Of a DNA stretch of 64,000 nucleotides, positions 44,973-53,640 are shown in pieces; the first letter of the stretch is position 1, and each line of letters starts with the position of its first letter. This stretch comes from Lewinellaceae bacterium. GTDB lineage: Bacteria; Bacteroidota; Bacteroidia; Chitinophagales; Saprospiraceae. The notes under the pieces were generated by a model, which saw nothing but the letters and a program-made list of their open reading frames with translations, did no database searches and had not been told where the DNA came from. The translations under genes and the position numbers were made by a program. The stretch lies in contig JADJYW010000019.1 in assembly GCA_016719605.1 (NCBI GenBank), positions 33,501 to 97,500 of the forward strand, given 5' to 3'.

Positions 44973-47210
44973 TTATACATCCCGCATCACCAACCCCAGT
45001 AGTTCCTGCGCGGCCCGGGCAATCACGGTGCCCGGGCCAAAGACCGCAGCGACGCCGGCACTTTTTAAAAAGGCATAATCTTGTTCGGGAATGACCCCGC
45101 CCACCACCACCAGGATATCCTCGCGGCCGAGTTTTTTCAATTCGGCAATGGCTTGCGGGGCCAGCGTTTTGTGCCCGGCTGCTAAGGACGAGATGCCGAG
45201 GATGTGCACGTCGTTTTCGGCAGCCTGGCGGGCTGCCTCGGCGGGCGTCTGGAACAGCGGGCCGATATCCACGTCGAAACCGAGGTCGGCAAATGCGGTG
45301 GCGATCACCTTCGCGCCGCGGTCGTGGCCGTCTTGTCCGAGTTTGGCCACGAGGATGCGGGGCCGGCGGCCTTCCTGTTGGGCGAAGGCGTCGGCCAGCG
45401 CGCGGGCTTGTTCAAAATCATCATTTTTTTCCATAGATGCGGCATAAACACCCGCTACGGTGCGGGTGGTAGCGCTATAGCGGCCAAAGACGTTTTCCAT
45501 GGCTAAGGAAATTTCGCCGAGCGTGGCGCGCGCGCGCGCGGCTTCGATTGCAAGGGCGAGCAGGTTAGCCTCCCCCCCGACCCCTCTGGCCTCACCCCCG
45601 CCCCCTCTCCAAAAGGAGAGGGGAGGATTTTCAGGATTTTTTTGGGTGTTTTCTTTTACCGGGGGCAAAATCTTTTCAGAGTGTATGCTCCCCTCTTCTT
45701 TTGGAGAGGGGGCGGGGGTGAGGCCAGTGGGGCCGGGGGTGGGGTTGCGCGCTGCCGCCTCCAGCGCCTTCAAAGCCGCTTGTACTTTCGCGTCGTCGCG
45801 CCCGGCCTTCACCTCCTGAATACGCCGGATTTGTGCTTCGCGCACAGCGCTGTTGTCCACTTCGAGGATATCAAATTGTACTTTGTCTTTTACCTGAAAC
45901 ACATTGACGCCCACGATCTGCTCCTGCCCGGTATCAATACGCGCTTGTTTGCGGGCGGCGGCTTCTTCTATGCGGAGTTTGGGCAGTCCTTCTTCGATGG
46001 CTTTGGCCATGCCGCCAAGGGCTTCTACTTCCTGAATGAGCGCCCAGGCTTTTTCCACGAGTTCGTTGGTCAGATTTTCCACGAAAATGGAGCCGCCCCA
46101 GGGGTCTACGGCACGGCACACATCGCTTTCTCTTTGGATGAACAACTGCGTGTCGCGAGCAATTTTGGCGGAGAAATCCGTGGGCAGGGCCATCGCTTCG
46201 TCAAACGAGTTGGTGTGCAGGCTCTGCGTCCCGCCCAGCACGGCGGCCATTGCCTCAATACAGGTGCGGGCCACGTTGTTGAACGGGTCTTGCTCGGTGA
46301 GACTCCAGCCGCTGGTTTGGCAGTGGGTGCGCAGGGCGAGGCTTTTGGCGCTTTTCGGGTTGAATTGTTGGACTAATTTGGACCACAGCAGGCGCCCGGC
46401 ACGCATTTTGGCGATTTCCCGGAAATGATTCATACCGATGCCCCAAAAAAACGACAGGCGCGGCGCGAACTCGTCTATGTCCAGCCCGGCTGCCAGGCCG
46501 GTGCGGATGTACTCCAGTCCGTCGGCTAAGGTGTAGGCCAGCTCGATCTCGGCCGGTGCGCCGGCTTCATGAATATGGTACCCGGAAATGGAAATGGAGT
46601 TGAATTTGGGCATCCGGTGAGCGCAAAAAGCGAAGATGTCGCCGATGATGCGCATAGACGGGGCGGGCGGGTAGATGTAGGTGTTGCGCACCATGAACTC
46701 CTTGAGGATGTCGTTCTGGATGGTACCGCTGAGCGCCTCGGGCAGTACGCCCTGCTCCTCTGCCGCCACGATAAAAAAAGCCATGATCGGGATGACCGCG
46801 CCGTTCATGGTCATGGACACCGACATCTGATCAAGGGGGATTTGGTCGAAGAGGATTTTCATGTCCTCCACGGTGTCAATAGCCACACCAGCCTTGCCCA
46901 CATCACCCTGCACGCGGGGGTGGTCGCTGTCGTACCCGCGGTGGGTAGCCAGATCGAAGGCCACGGACAGTCCTTTTTGTCCGGCAGCGAGGTTGCGGCG
47001 GTAAAAGGCGTTGCTCTCCTCGGCGGTAGAAAAACCGGCATATTGGCGGATCGTCCAGGGTTGGCTGACAAACATGCTGGAGTACGGGCCGCCGAGGAAG
47101 GGCGGGATGCCGGCCGCAAATTTCCAGTTCCAAACCCCTTGTTCCGGCTTTCGGGGTTGGGGGCGGAGGGCGTGGTCGAGTTGTATTTTTGAAAAATCCG
47201 GTATGGGCAT
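44973..47210 (-). CDS. mutB: Methylmalonyl-CoA mutase, large/catalytic chain, with a repeat insert
   Basis: 745 aa. The catalytic barrel covers about residues 30-560 (FAAGIPPFLGGPYSSMFVSQ, SVSMTMNGAVIP, RTHCQTSGWSLTEQDPFNN). The cobalamin-binding domain at the end has the DxHxxG motif (LGQDGHDRGAKV) and GGVIPEQDYAFL. It interconverts (R)-methylmalonyl-CoA and succinyl-CoA in propionate metabolism, using adenosylcobalamin. Between the two domains lie about 57 residues absent in relatives (from NPTPGPTGLTPAPSPKEE to GGGGEARGVGGE), encoded by a long palindromic element. Family length is near 715 aa. No small subunit gene or epimerase is next to it. Confidence 0.95.
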   Translation of the reverse strand: MPIPDFSKIQLDHALRPQPRKPEQGVWNWKFAAGIPPFLGGPYSSMFVSQPWTIRQYAGFSTAEESNAFYRRNLAAGQKGLSVAFDLATHRGYDSDHPRVQGDVGKAGVAIDTVEDMKILFDQIPLDQMSVSMTMNGAVIPIMAFFIVAAEEQGVLPEALSGTIQNDILKEFMVRNTYIYPPAPSMRIIGDIFAFCAHRMPKFNSISISGYHIHEAGAPAEIELAYTLADGLEYIRTGLAAGLDIDEFAPRLSFFWGIGMNHFREIAKMRAGRLLWSKLVQQFNPKSAKSLALRTHCQTSGWSLTEQDPFNNVARTCIEAMAAVLGGTQSLHTNSFDEAMALPTDFSAKIARDTQLFIQRESDVCRAVDPWGGSIFVENLTNELVEKAWALIQEVEALGGMAKAIEEGLPKLRIEEAAARKQARIDTGQEQIVGVNVFQVKDKVQFDILEVDNSAVREAQIRRIQEVKAGRDDAKVQAALKALEAAARNPTPGPTGLTPAPSPKEEGSIHSEKILPPVKENTQKNPENPPLSFWRGGGGEARGVGGEANLLALAIEAARARATLGEISLAMENVFGRYSATTRTVAGVYAASMEKNDDFEQARALADAFAQQEGRRPRILVAKLGQDGHDRGAKVIATAFADLGFDVDIGPLFQTPAEAARQAAENDVHILGISSLAAGHKTLAPQAIAELKKLGREDILVVVGGVIPEQDYAFLKSAGVAAVFGPGTVIARAAQELLGLVMRDV
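45571..45744 (-). repeat. Palindromic element inserted in frame in mutB
   Basis: Two 38-bp arms (45588-45625 and 45688-45725) are reverse complements with one mismatch; each contains GGCCTCACCCCCGCCCCCTC or its complement. A 62-bp centre separates them, and weaker complementarity extends to the outer limits. The whole is about 174 bp, or 58 codons, open in the mutB frame. It falls in the linker between the catalytic and cobalamin domains. Confidence 0.85.
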
Positions 47211-47394
47211 GGGTCAAATGTTTGAGGGGTGCAATATCGGGCAAATTTTAATGTCGCCGGAGAAGCGGCCTGTACGTCGTTTTGTCCGTGCGTCCTGCAG
47301 GACGTGCCTACCGCACCCGGGGCATGCTTTTCATCGAAAAAAAAGAATTGCCCCTGTTGGGCCGACCATTTTTGTCCAAAACAACCAAACGCTT

Positions 47395-47853
47395 ATGACT
47401 TTTTGCCGAACATTTCTCCTGCTCACCATCCTCGCGGCGCCCGCCGCGGCTATCGCCCAGAAACAAGACAAGGCCGCCATCAAGGCCGTAATCAACCAAT
47501 TTTTCGAGGGCATGTCCAAGGGCGACAGCACGCTCCTGCTGGGGGCTTGCACCGAATCGCCTGTACTGCAAACCATATCGGTAGACAAAGCGGGCAACCA
47601 GAAAGTGGTGACTGATGACTTCCGGGAGTTCGTCCGGTTTGTCACGACGCCTTCCAAAAATACGCTGGACGAGCGGATCAAGTTTGAGGCCATCCACGCC
47701 GAAGAATCCCTGGCCAGCGTGTGGGCGCCGTACCGGTTTTACCTGAATGGCAAGTTGTCGCACTGCGGCACCAACTCGTTTCAATTGGTGAAAACCGGCG
47801 CGGGCTGGAAGATTCAGTACATTCTGGATACGCGGCGGAAGAAGTGCGGGTAG
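47395..47853 (+). CDS. Secreted NTF2-like (SnoaL-type) protein
   Basis: 152 aa from the ATG at 47395 (MTFCRTFLLLTILAAPAAAI), with a signal peptide ending near AQKQD. The body (KAAIKAVINQFFEGMSKGDSTLL to SFQLVKTGAGWKIQYILDTRR) has the cone-shaped NTF2-like fold pattern common in Bacteroidota periplasmic proteins. No catalytic residue can be assigned. It is divergent from mutB and 116 bp from the next gene. Confidence 0.78.
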   Translation: MTFCRTFLLLTILAAPAAAIAQKQDKAAIKAVINQFFEGMSKGDSTLLLGACTESPVLQTISVDKAGNQKVVTDDFREFVRFVTTPSKNTLDERIKFEAIHAEESLASVWAPYRFYLNGKLSHCGTNSFQLVKTGAGWKIQYILDTRRKKCG

Positions 47854-47969
47854 TATGCCAAGCAGGTGCCGGCAAGCCCGAAGCAGTTGGGACCGGGTTT
47901 CGCCGGGCAGTATGGTTTGGTGAATAACGAATACTTTTGGCGCCGGAAAACACAAGCGAACCACCTGCC

Positions 47970-48851
47970 ATGCCACCAAAAGTCGCCGGTTTTACGTTCA
48001 TCCGCAATGCCTTGATCTACGACTATCCGGTGGTGGAGGCCATCACGTCTATCCTGCCTGTGTGTGACTACTTTGTGGTAGCCGTGGGCAAATCAGACGA
48101 CGACACCCTCGGCCTCGTACGCAGCCTCGGCGACCCGCGTATCCATATTTTGGAAACGGAATGGGACGACAGCCTGGGGGCGGGTGGCCGCGTACTGGCA
48201 GAGGAAACGAACAAGGCGTTCGACGCCATTCCGCCGGAATACGACTGGTGTTTTTACATTCAGGGCGACGAGTGCGTCCACGAAAACGATTTGCCTGCTA
48301 TCCGAGCGGGCATGGAGCGCCGGCTCGACGACCCGGAGACGGAGGGGCTGTTGTTTCGGTACCGACACTTTTACGGTTCCTACGATTTTATCGGCGCCAG
48401 CCACCGCTGGTATCGCCGCGAGGTGCGCATCATTCGCAACGACAAACGCATCCGCTCTTACCGGGATGCACAGGGATTTCGGATCGGTGGTGAGGCCAAA
48501 CTCCGCGTACGCCTGCTCGATGCCCACATCCACCACTATGGTTGGGTAAAACACCCGGCAGCCCAGCAGCGCAAGCAACTCAATTTCAACCGGCTGTGGC
48601 ACTCCGACGAAAAAGTGCGCGACATGGTGGCTGCATCGGATGTTTATCATTACGATGGTTCAGAACCGCTCGAACGTTATGCAGGTACACACCCCGCGGT
48701 CATGTTGCCGCGCATCCGGGCCGCGAACTGGCAATACGAAGGCGACCCGGCGGGTGTGCGCTGGTCGTGGAAAGACCGGTTGTCGAGATTCATGGAGCAA
48801 CAAACCGGTTGGCGACCGGGCGAGTACAAAAATTACAAACTACTGCGGTAA
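47970..48851 (+). CDS. Glycosyltransferase family 2-like protein
   Basis: 293 aa from the ATG at 47970 (MPPKVAGFTFIRNALIYDYP). The N-terminal Rossmann-like strands (DYFVVAVGKSDDDT, WCFYIQGDECVHEND) suggest a GT-A fold with a DxD-like metal site (GDE). Downstream are WYRREVRII, IHHYGWVKHP and a C-terminal helix. No membrane segment is present. Acceptor and donor are unknown; perhaps surface polysaccharide synthesis. A -7-like element TACTTTTG lies at 47932-47939, and TTG at 47937 is a less likely start. Confidence 0.72.
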   Translation: MPPKVAGFTFIRNALIYDYPVVEAITSILPVCDYFVVAVGKSDDDTLGLVRSLGDPRIHILETEWDDSLGAGGRVLAEETNKAFDAIPPEYDWCFYIQGDECVHENDLPAIRAGMERRLDDPETEGLLFRYRHFYGSYDFIGASHRWYRREVRIIRNDKRIRSYRDAQGFRIGGEAKLRVRLLDAHIHHYGWVKHPAAQQRKQLNFNRLWHSDEKVRDMVAASDVYHYDGSEPLERYAGTHPAVMLPRIRAANWQYEGDPAGVRWSWKDRLSRFMEQQTGWRPGEYKNYKLLR

Positions 48852-48916
48852 GGGCCGGAACCAAGGGATAGGTAGTTTGGTTACACCAGCTTTCCATTTT
48901 TACCCGATCATTTTCT

Positions 48917-49351
48917 ATGCGCGCTATTGCCCTTTGCTTGCTCGAACACCAGGGCCGCCTCCTGCTGCAGGAGTTTTGGCACGAACACGACAACTATCAT
49001 TTCTACCGTCCGCCGGGCGGTGGCATCGAGCATGGCGAACTTGCCGGCGATGCCGTGCGCCGCGAAATGCGGGAGGAACTGGATGCCGAGATTACCGACC
49101 TGGAATTGATAGATGTACTGGAAAATATCTTCGAGTACGGCGGCGATCAGAAACATGAGATCGTATTTCTGTTTCGCGCTTCCGTGCTGGACGCGCGCAT
49201 TACCGGCGTCCCGGAGTTGCAACTGATGGACAACACCTACAACTTCCGGGCGGTGTGGAAACCGGTGGAAGCGTTGATCCAGCAAGAAGTGGTGCTGTAC
49301 CCGGTGGCATTGCGGGAGCAGTTGGGGGCTATTTTCCCCCACATTGGATAG
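48917..49351 (+). CDS. NUDIX hydrolase
   Basis: 144 aa. The Nudix box follows G-x5-E-x7-REUxEE with Gly35, Glu41, Arg49, Glu50, Glu53 and Glu54 (GGGIEHGELAGDAVRREMRE); the conserved Gly after EE is replaced by Asp56. It hydrolyses a nucleoside diphosphate linked to another moiety, substrate unknown. The protein is of single-domain size and has no signal peptide. Its stop directly abuts the stop of the converging FAD oxidoreductase gene. Confidence 0.92.
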   Translation: MRAIALCLLEHQGRLLLQEFWHEHDNYHFYRPPGGGIEHGELAGDAVRREMREELDAEITDLELIDVLENIFEYGGDQKHEIVFLFRASVLDARITGVPELQLMDNTYNFRAVWKPVEALIQQEVVLYPVALREQLGAIFPHIG

Positions 49352-50941
49352 TCATTTCAAAAAACTGTAGACCCCCTGCGCCACCCGCTGCCCGTCCATA
49401 GCCGCCGACAGGATACCGCCCGCATAGCCGGCACCCTCGCCGCAGGGATACAACCCGACCACTTCGGGGTGCATGAGCGTATCCGGGTTTCGGGGAATAC
49501 GTACGGGGGAACTAGTGCGACTTTCCGTGCCGACTACCACGGCCTCGGAGGTGTAATAGCCGCGCATCATTTTGCCAAACTGCGCCAGTCCGTCGCGCAG
49601 GCGTTTGTAAATAAACGGCGGCAGCATTTCGTGCAATGGCGCCGGGAATAGCCCCGGGATGTAGGACGATGCCGGCAAATCGGCCGACAAGCGCCCGGAG
49701 ACAAAATCGGGCAAGCGCAGGGCCGGGGCTTTCTGGCTGCCGTCGCCGGCCTCAAACATCCGGCGCTCTACGGCTGCCTGAAACTCCAGATGGGCAAATA
49801 CACCGTGTTTTTTCCAGTTCATCAGGTCTTCCGGCTCCACGGCCACAACCACACCGGAGTTGGCAAAAGGGGAGTCGCGCCGGCTCATGCTCATGCCGTT
49901 GGTCACAATTTCGCCGGGTGCTGTGGCTGCCGGCACGATGAGGCCGCCGGGGCACATGCAAAAAGAAAAAACACCCCGTTCCTGTACCTGACACACGAGG
50001 CTGTAGCTCGCCGCCGGCAAATGTTCGTTGCGCGGACTTTGGCGATACTGCACGCCGTCTACCAGCGACTGCGGGTGCTCCACGCGTACGCCCAGAGCAA
50101 AGGGTTTGGCTTCGATGCGGATGCCGCGGGCATGCAGCAGGCGGTAAATGTCGCGCGCGGAGTGGCCGGTGGCGAGGATCACGGCATCGGCCGGCCATTC
50201 GCGGGTGGAGGCGCCGGTATTTTCCGGTGAAACATCCTGAGAAACGACCCCCGTGATGCGACCATCGTTCAGGATAAAATCGGTGACCAACTGGCCAAAA
50301 TGCACTTCGCCGCCATAGTGGAGTATGGTTTCGCGGATGTTTTGCACCACGCCGGGCAGTTTGTTGGAGCCGATGTGCGGGTGCGCTTCGGTAAGGATGT
50401 CGGATTTGGCGCCGTGTTCCACCAGGAGGCGGAGCGCTTTGCGCAAATCGCCGCGTTTGGCCGAGCGGGTGTAGAGTTTGCCGTCGGAGTAGGTGCCGGC
50501 GCCGCCTTCGCCGAAACAGTAGTTGGAGTGGGGGTTGACTTCGCCAAACTGTTGGATAGCACGCAGGTCGCGGCGACGGGTTTGGGCATCCTTGCCCCGG
50601 TCGAGTACAATGGGCAGAATGCCCTGTTCCAGCAGTTCGAGCGCAGCAAAATAACCGGCAGGACCGGCCCCGACAATAATGACCCGACCTTTCCGACCGT
50701 CTACGGGAACAAAACCCCCGAGCAGTGCCGGCTCGGGCGAAAAGACCGATGTGGGGCCATAGACCGCTACCCGTAGCCGGAATACCGGTTCGCGGCTTCG
50801 GGCATCGAGCGAGGATTTCAGAATTTCAATGTGGGCAATCTGATCCGGTCGCAGACCAGTTTGCTGTGCGGCTTTTTGCCGCAGCAGGGAATCGTTGTGG
50901 CGTTCCTCCGGGCGGAGCGCGAGGTCAAGTATGGCAGGCAT
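49352..50941 (-). CDS. FAD-dependent dehydrogenase (COG2509 type)
   Basis: 529 aa. A small N-terminal domain (MPAILDLALRPEERHNDSLL) is followed by the FAD-binding GAGPAGYFAALELLEQG (about residues 92-108), then NPHSNYCFGEGGAGTYSDGK and the late VVGLYPCGEGAGYAGGI. These belong to the uncharacterised FAD-dependent dehydrogenases found widely in bacteria. Substrate unknown. Monocistronic by appearance. Confidence 0.88.
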   Translation of the reverse strand: MPAILDLALRPEERHNDSLLRQKAAQQTGLRPDQIAHIEILKSSLDARSREPVFRLRVAVYGPTSVFSPEPALLGGFVPVDGRKGRVIIVGAGPAGYFAALELLEQGILPIVLDRGKDAQTRRRDLRAIQQFGEVNPHSNYCFGEGGAGTYSDGKLYTRSAKRGDLRKALRLLVEHGAKSDILTEAHPHIGSNKLPGVVQNIRETILHYGGEVHFGQLVTDFILNDGRITGVVSQDVSPENTGASTREWPADAVILATGHSARDIYRLLHARGIRIEAKPFALGVRVEHPQSLVDGVQYRQSPRNEHLPAASYSLVCQVQERGVFSFCMCPGGLIVPAATAPGEIVTNGMSMSRRDSPFANSGVVVAVEPEDLMNWKKHGVFAHLEFQAAVERRMFEAGDGSQKAPALRLPDFVSGRLSADLPASSYIPGLFPAPLHEMLPPFIYKRLRDGLAQFGKMMRGYYTSEAVVVGTESRTSSPVRIPRNPDTLMHPEVVGLYPCGEGAGYAGGILSAAMDGQRVAQGVYSFLK

Positions 50942-50977
50942 GGATGTTCCGTGTTTATCGGAAAAATCAAAAAACGA

Positions 50978-51439
50978 TCACTCGGTGGTTTTGCGGCGCA
51001 GGGTTTTTGGTTTGTCTATCTGTTCGGCGGTCCATTCGGCGGGATCAAATTCGTAAATGTCGGGCACAAAGACCTTGATGGTTGTTTGTTCGACGCATTT
51101 GCTGCGCATGCCCGGCATTTTAATATCCTCTCGTTGGCGTATTTTCGTAAAAATGCGCAGTGTTTCGCCGGTTTTGTCAGATTCGAAGGCGTAGCGGCCT
51201 TTGTCAATCAGGTGGTTGACGACTTCGGGCGAGGCATCCCAGAGTTGGATATTGGCTTCCGTCAGAATGTTATTTCCAGCCCAGATATGCAGTTCGGGAT
51301 AGGTGAAATTGATGATGTCCAGCGTGACGGTTTGCACAGAATCCACCTCAAATACTTGATAGACGGTGCGCTCCATTTGGGCGTAGGTATTTGAGGAAAG
51401 CCAAAGACAAGACAAGGCGAGGATCAACCGATTGGTCAT
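50978..51439 (-). CDS. Small secreted protein, DUF4097-like, paralogue A
   Basis: 153 aa from the ATG at 51439 (MTNRLILALSCLWLSSNTYAQ), with a signal peptide. The mature part (VYQVFEVDSVQTVTLDIINF, PELHIWAGNNILTEANIQL, KVFVPDIYEF) is all beta and resembles the upstream neighbour in length and layout. The repeated strand structure is like the adhesin-type beta-helix of DUF4097 or head-GIN proteins. Function unknown. Confidence 0.7.
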   Translation of the reverse strand: MTNRLILALSCLWLSSNTYAQMERTVYQVFEVDSVQTVTLDIINFTYPELHIWAGNNILTEANIQLWDASPEVVNHLIDKGRYAFESDKTGETLRIFTKIRQREDIKMPGMRSKCVEQTTIKVFVPDIYEFDPAEWTAEQIDKPKTLRRKTTE

Positions 51440-51494
51440 AAGTGTGCGATTTTGTGCGGCAAAAGTACGGTTTTTGGCAGCCGCTCCAAAACGA

Positions 51495-51528
51495 ACGCCT
51501 GTCACCGAAATTGCTCGGAGACAGGCGT
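51495..51528 (-). terminator. Hairpin terminator between two small secreted protein genes
   Basis: A 14-bp stem with one mismatch (ACGCCTGTCACCGA / TCGGAGACAGGCGT) and a 6-nt loop lies 30 bp downstream of the gene at 51559. On the minus strand TCGTTTTGG follows, a weak T-run. It probably ends that transcript. Confidence 0.65.
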
Positions 51529-51558
51529 CTGAAAAGGTCAATTGTAAAAGCCGGCTGT

Positions 51559-51984
51559 CTATTTTTTCTGTGCTTCTGCGACGGCGGCGGAATTGAGCAA
51601 CTCAACCCCGAGGTCTTTGGGGACAAAGACGGTGTACGACACGATTTCCTTTAACTCTTCACCTTTTACACGCACTACACGGTTCAGATTCGGGGCGGTG
51701 ATGATCAGGGCGTCATTCTGTACCGTTGCTTTGAGGTCGTACCGCCCGACTTTGGATAATTGGTCGAGCATGGAGACATTTCCCGAGGGCAGGTCTACGC
51801 TGATTTCAAAACGAATAGTCGAGTGGTTCCAGATTTTCAAATCCACAGCACCGGGCAGGTCAAACTTGATATTGGCCATTCCATCGGTGTTGAAGGATTT
51901 GGTAAATGTTTTTCCGGTGGTTTGTGCCAAGGCGCTGAAGGCAAACAGCGTGAGCAGGGTGAGCGAAGCGATACGTTTTGTCAT
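51559..51984 (-). CDS. Small secreted protein, DUF4097-like, paralogue B
   Basis: 141 aa with a signal peptide (MTKRIASLTLLTLFAFSALAQ). The beta-rich body (IKFDLPGAVDLKIWNHSTIRFEI, VGRYDLKATVQNDALIIT, SYTVFVPKDLGVELLN) matches the downstream neighbour in outline. The two share the order: strand, IW motif, VGRY/KGRY, then the (V)FVP strand. Function unknown; likely periplasmic or exported. Confidence 0.75.
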   Translation of the reverse strand: MTKRIASLTLLTLFAFSALAQTTGKTFTKSFNTDGMANIKFDLPGAVDLKIWNHSTIRFEISVDLPSGNVSMLDQLSKVGRYDLKATVQNDALIITAPNLNRVVRVKGEELKEIVSYTVFVPKDLGVELLNSAAVAEAQKK

Positions 51985-52269
51985 GGCGGGCCTCCTTTTT
52001 TAAATTGCTTCAAAGTAAAGTGTTTATGCTGTGCTTAGCAAGGTTTTTGTAAAATATAATTTTTTTAAAAAACAAATCAGTGCAACCTTGTAATACTTTG
52101 CCCGGTTTGTACGGGGCTTGTTTATGTTTACTTAATGATGAGAAAGGCTGGTTTGTCCTATCTTCGCCGGTATAAACATCAGACGATAAAACCACCCGCC
52201 AGGGCCAGGCAAACAAGTGTACTTAAGAAACATTTAACTGCGGCTGGGCGTGTGTTCAATTTCCCAAAC
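51985..52269. other. Divergent intergenic region
   Basis: 285 bp without a supported gene, between the small secreted protein and the PhoD gene. It is AT rich around 52040-52080. It contains TACTTTG (52094-52100) and TATCTTCG, which resemble -7 elements, but neither has TTG at the right distance. Confidence 0.45.
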
Positions 52270-53607
52270 ATGATACACCGGTACTTTCTTTTGCTTTTTA
52301 TTCTGCTCGGCGCCGTGCCGGGAATCGCCCAGAGCCGGCTGCTCCAATCCGGTCCCATGCTCGGTTATGTTGATATGAAAGAGGCGCTTCTTTGGGCGCA
52401 AACGACTCGGGCTGCAACGGTTGAGTTTGTTTATTGGGACAAGGAAACGCCCGGGAAGAAATACAAGACAGATCAGGTACGGACAGAAAAAAGCACGGCC
52501 TACACCGCCAAGTGTATCGCGGATCGGGTGGAACCGGGGCGACAGTACGGGTATGAATTGCGGATAAATAAAAAAGTGGTCAAACTGCCGTATCCGACGG
52601 AGTTCAAAACCCAGCCGTTGTGGCGCTGGCGTACGGACCCGCCCGCTTTTTCGGTGGCTACGGGTAGTTGTGCCTACATGAACGAACCGGAGTACGACCG
52701 TCCGGGCAAACCTTATGGCAGCAACTTCCAGATATTTCCAAGTATAGCGGCCCAAAAACCCGATCTTATGCTGTGGCTGGGCGACAATACCTATCTCCGC
52801 GAGCCGGACTGGGCTACCCGCACCGGCGTGCTGCACCGCTATACCCATAGCCGCTCGCTGCCCGAATTGCAGCCCTTGCTGGCTTCAACCAGCCATTACG
52901 CCATCTGGGACGATCATGATTTTGGCCCCAACGACAGCGACGGTACCTGGATTCATAAGGATATGACGTGGGACGTTTTTCGCGCTTTTTGGGGCAACCC
53001 GACGTTTGGCGTGAACGGCCAAAAAGGTTGTACGACGTGGTTCCAGTATGCCGACGTGGATTTTTTCCTGCTTGACGACCGGTATTTCCGTACGCCGAAC
53101 CACTGCGAGTCGTGCCCGCGTACCATGCTGGGGCAAGAGCAACTGGACTGGTTCAAAGCCGCCCTGGCTGAAAGTCAGGCGCCGTTCAAGATCGTCGCCA
53201 TCGGTGGCCAAGTGCTGAGCACGCTGAAATTGAATGAGCGCTACATCAACCTTTTTCCTGCCGAACGAGATAGCATACTGGCGCATATCGAACGCGAAGA
53301 CATCAAAGGTGTGGTGTTCCTGACCGGCGATGTGCATCTAACCGAACTGAGCGCGCTGCAAAATGCACGCGGTAACTGGGTATATGACCTGACCGCCTCG
53401 CCGCTCACATCGGGTGTGAATACATACGGCAAGCCGGACGACAATACAAACCGGGTGGACGGCACCTTGGTTATGGAGCACAATTTTTCCATGTTGCGTT
53501 TTAGCGGCCCCCGAAAGGAGCGCCAACTGGAGATCGCCGTGTACAGCGCCGAGGGTAAAGAAATCTGGAAGAAAACGATCCTGCCGACCGGGGTGTTGGG
53601 GAAGTAG
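52270..53607 (+). CDS. PhoD-like alkaline phosphatase/phosphodiesterase
   Basis: 445 aa from the ATG at 52270 (MIHRYFLLLFILLGAVPGIAQ), with a signal peptide. The N-terminal fibronectin-like part (GPMLGYVDMKEALLWAQT) is followed by the metallophosphatase domain with metal ligands in ATGSCAY, WLGDNTYLRE, WDDHDFGPND and LTGDVHLTEL. Such enzymes cleave phosphate mono- or diesters outside the cytoplasm. The frame upstream of the ATG has no signal sequence and is probably untranslated. The next gene, gpsA, follows after 33 bp. Confidence 0.9.
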   Translation: MIHRYFLLLFILLGAVPGIAQSRLLQSGPMLGYVDMKEALLWAQTTRAATVEFVYWDKETPGKKYKTDQVRTEKSTAYTAKCIADRVEPGRQYGYELRINKKVVKLPYPTEFKTQPLWRWRTDPPAFSVATGSCAYMNEPEYDRPGKPYGSNFQIFPSIAAQKPDLMLWLGDNTYLREPDWATRTGVLHRYTHSRSLPELQPLLASTSHYAIWDDHDFGPNDSDGTWIHKDMTWDVFRAFWGNPTFGVNGQKGCTTWFQYADVDFFLLDDRYFRTPNHCESCPRTMLGQEQLDWFKAALAESQAPFKIVAIGGQVLSTLKLNERYINLFPAERDSILAHIEREDIKGVVFLTGDVHLTELSALQNARGNWVYDLTASPLTSGVNTYGKPDDNTNRVDGTLVMEHNFSMLRFSGPRKERQLEIAVYSAEGKEIWKKTILPTGVLGK

Positions 53608-53640
53608 GTATTGCGTATTTTGGCATTATCAAAACAAAAC

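Noticed and set aside
44860..45078. Extended C-terminus of the lipoprotein-barrel
   Set aside because: The extension is translated from a palindromic repeat and antisense mutB. The alternative frame gives a normal barrel end at 44860.
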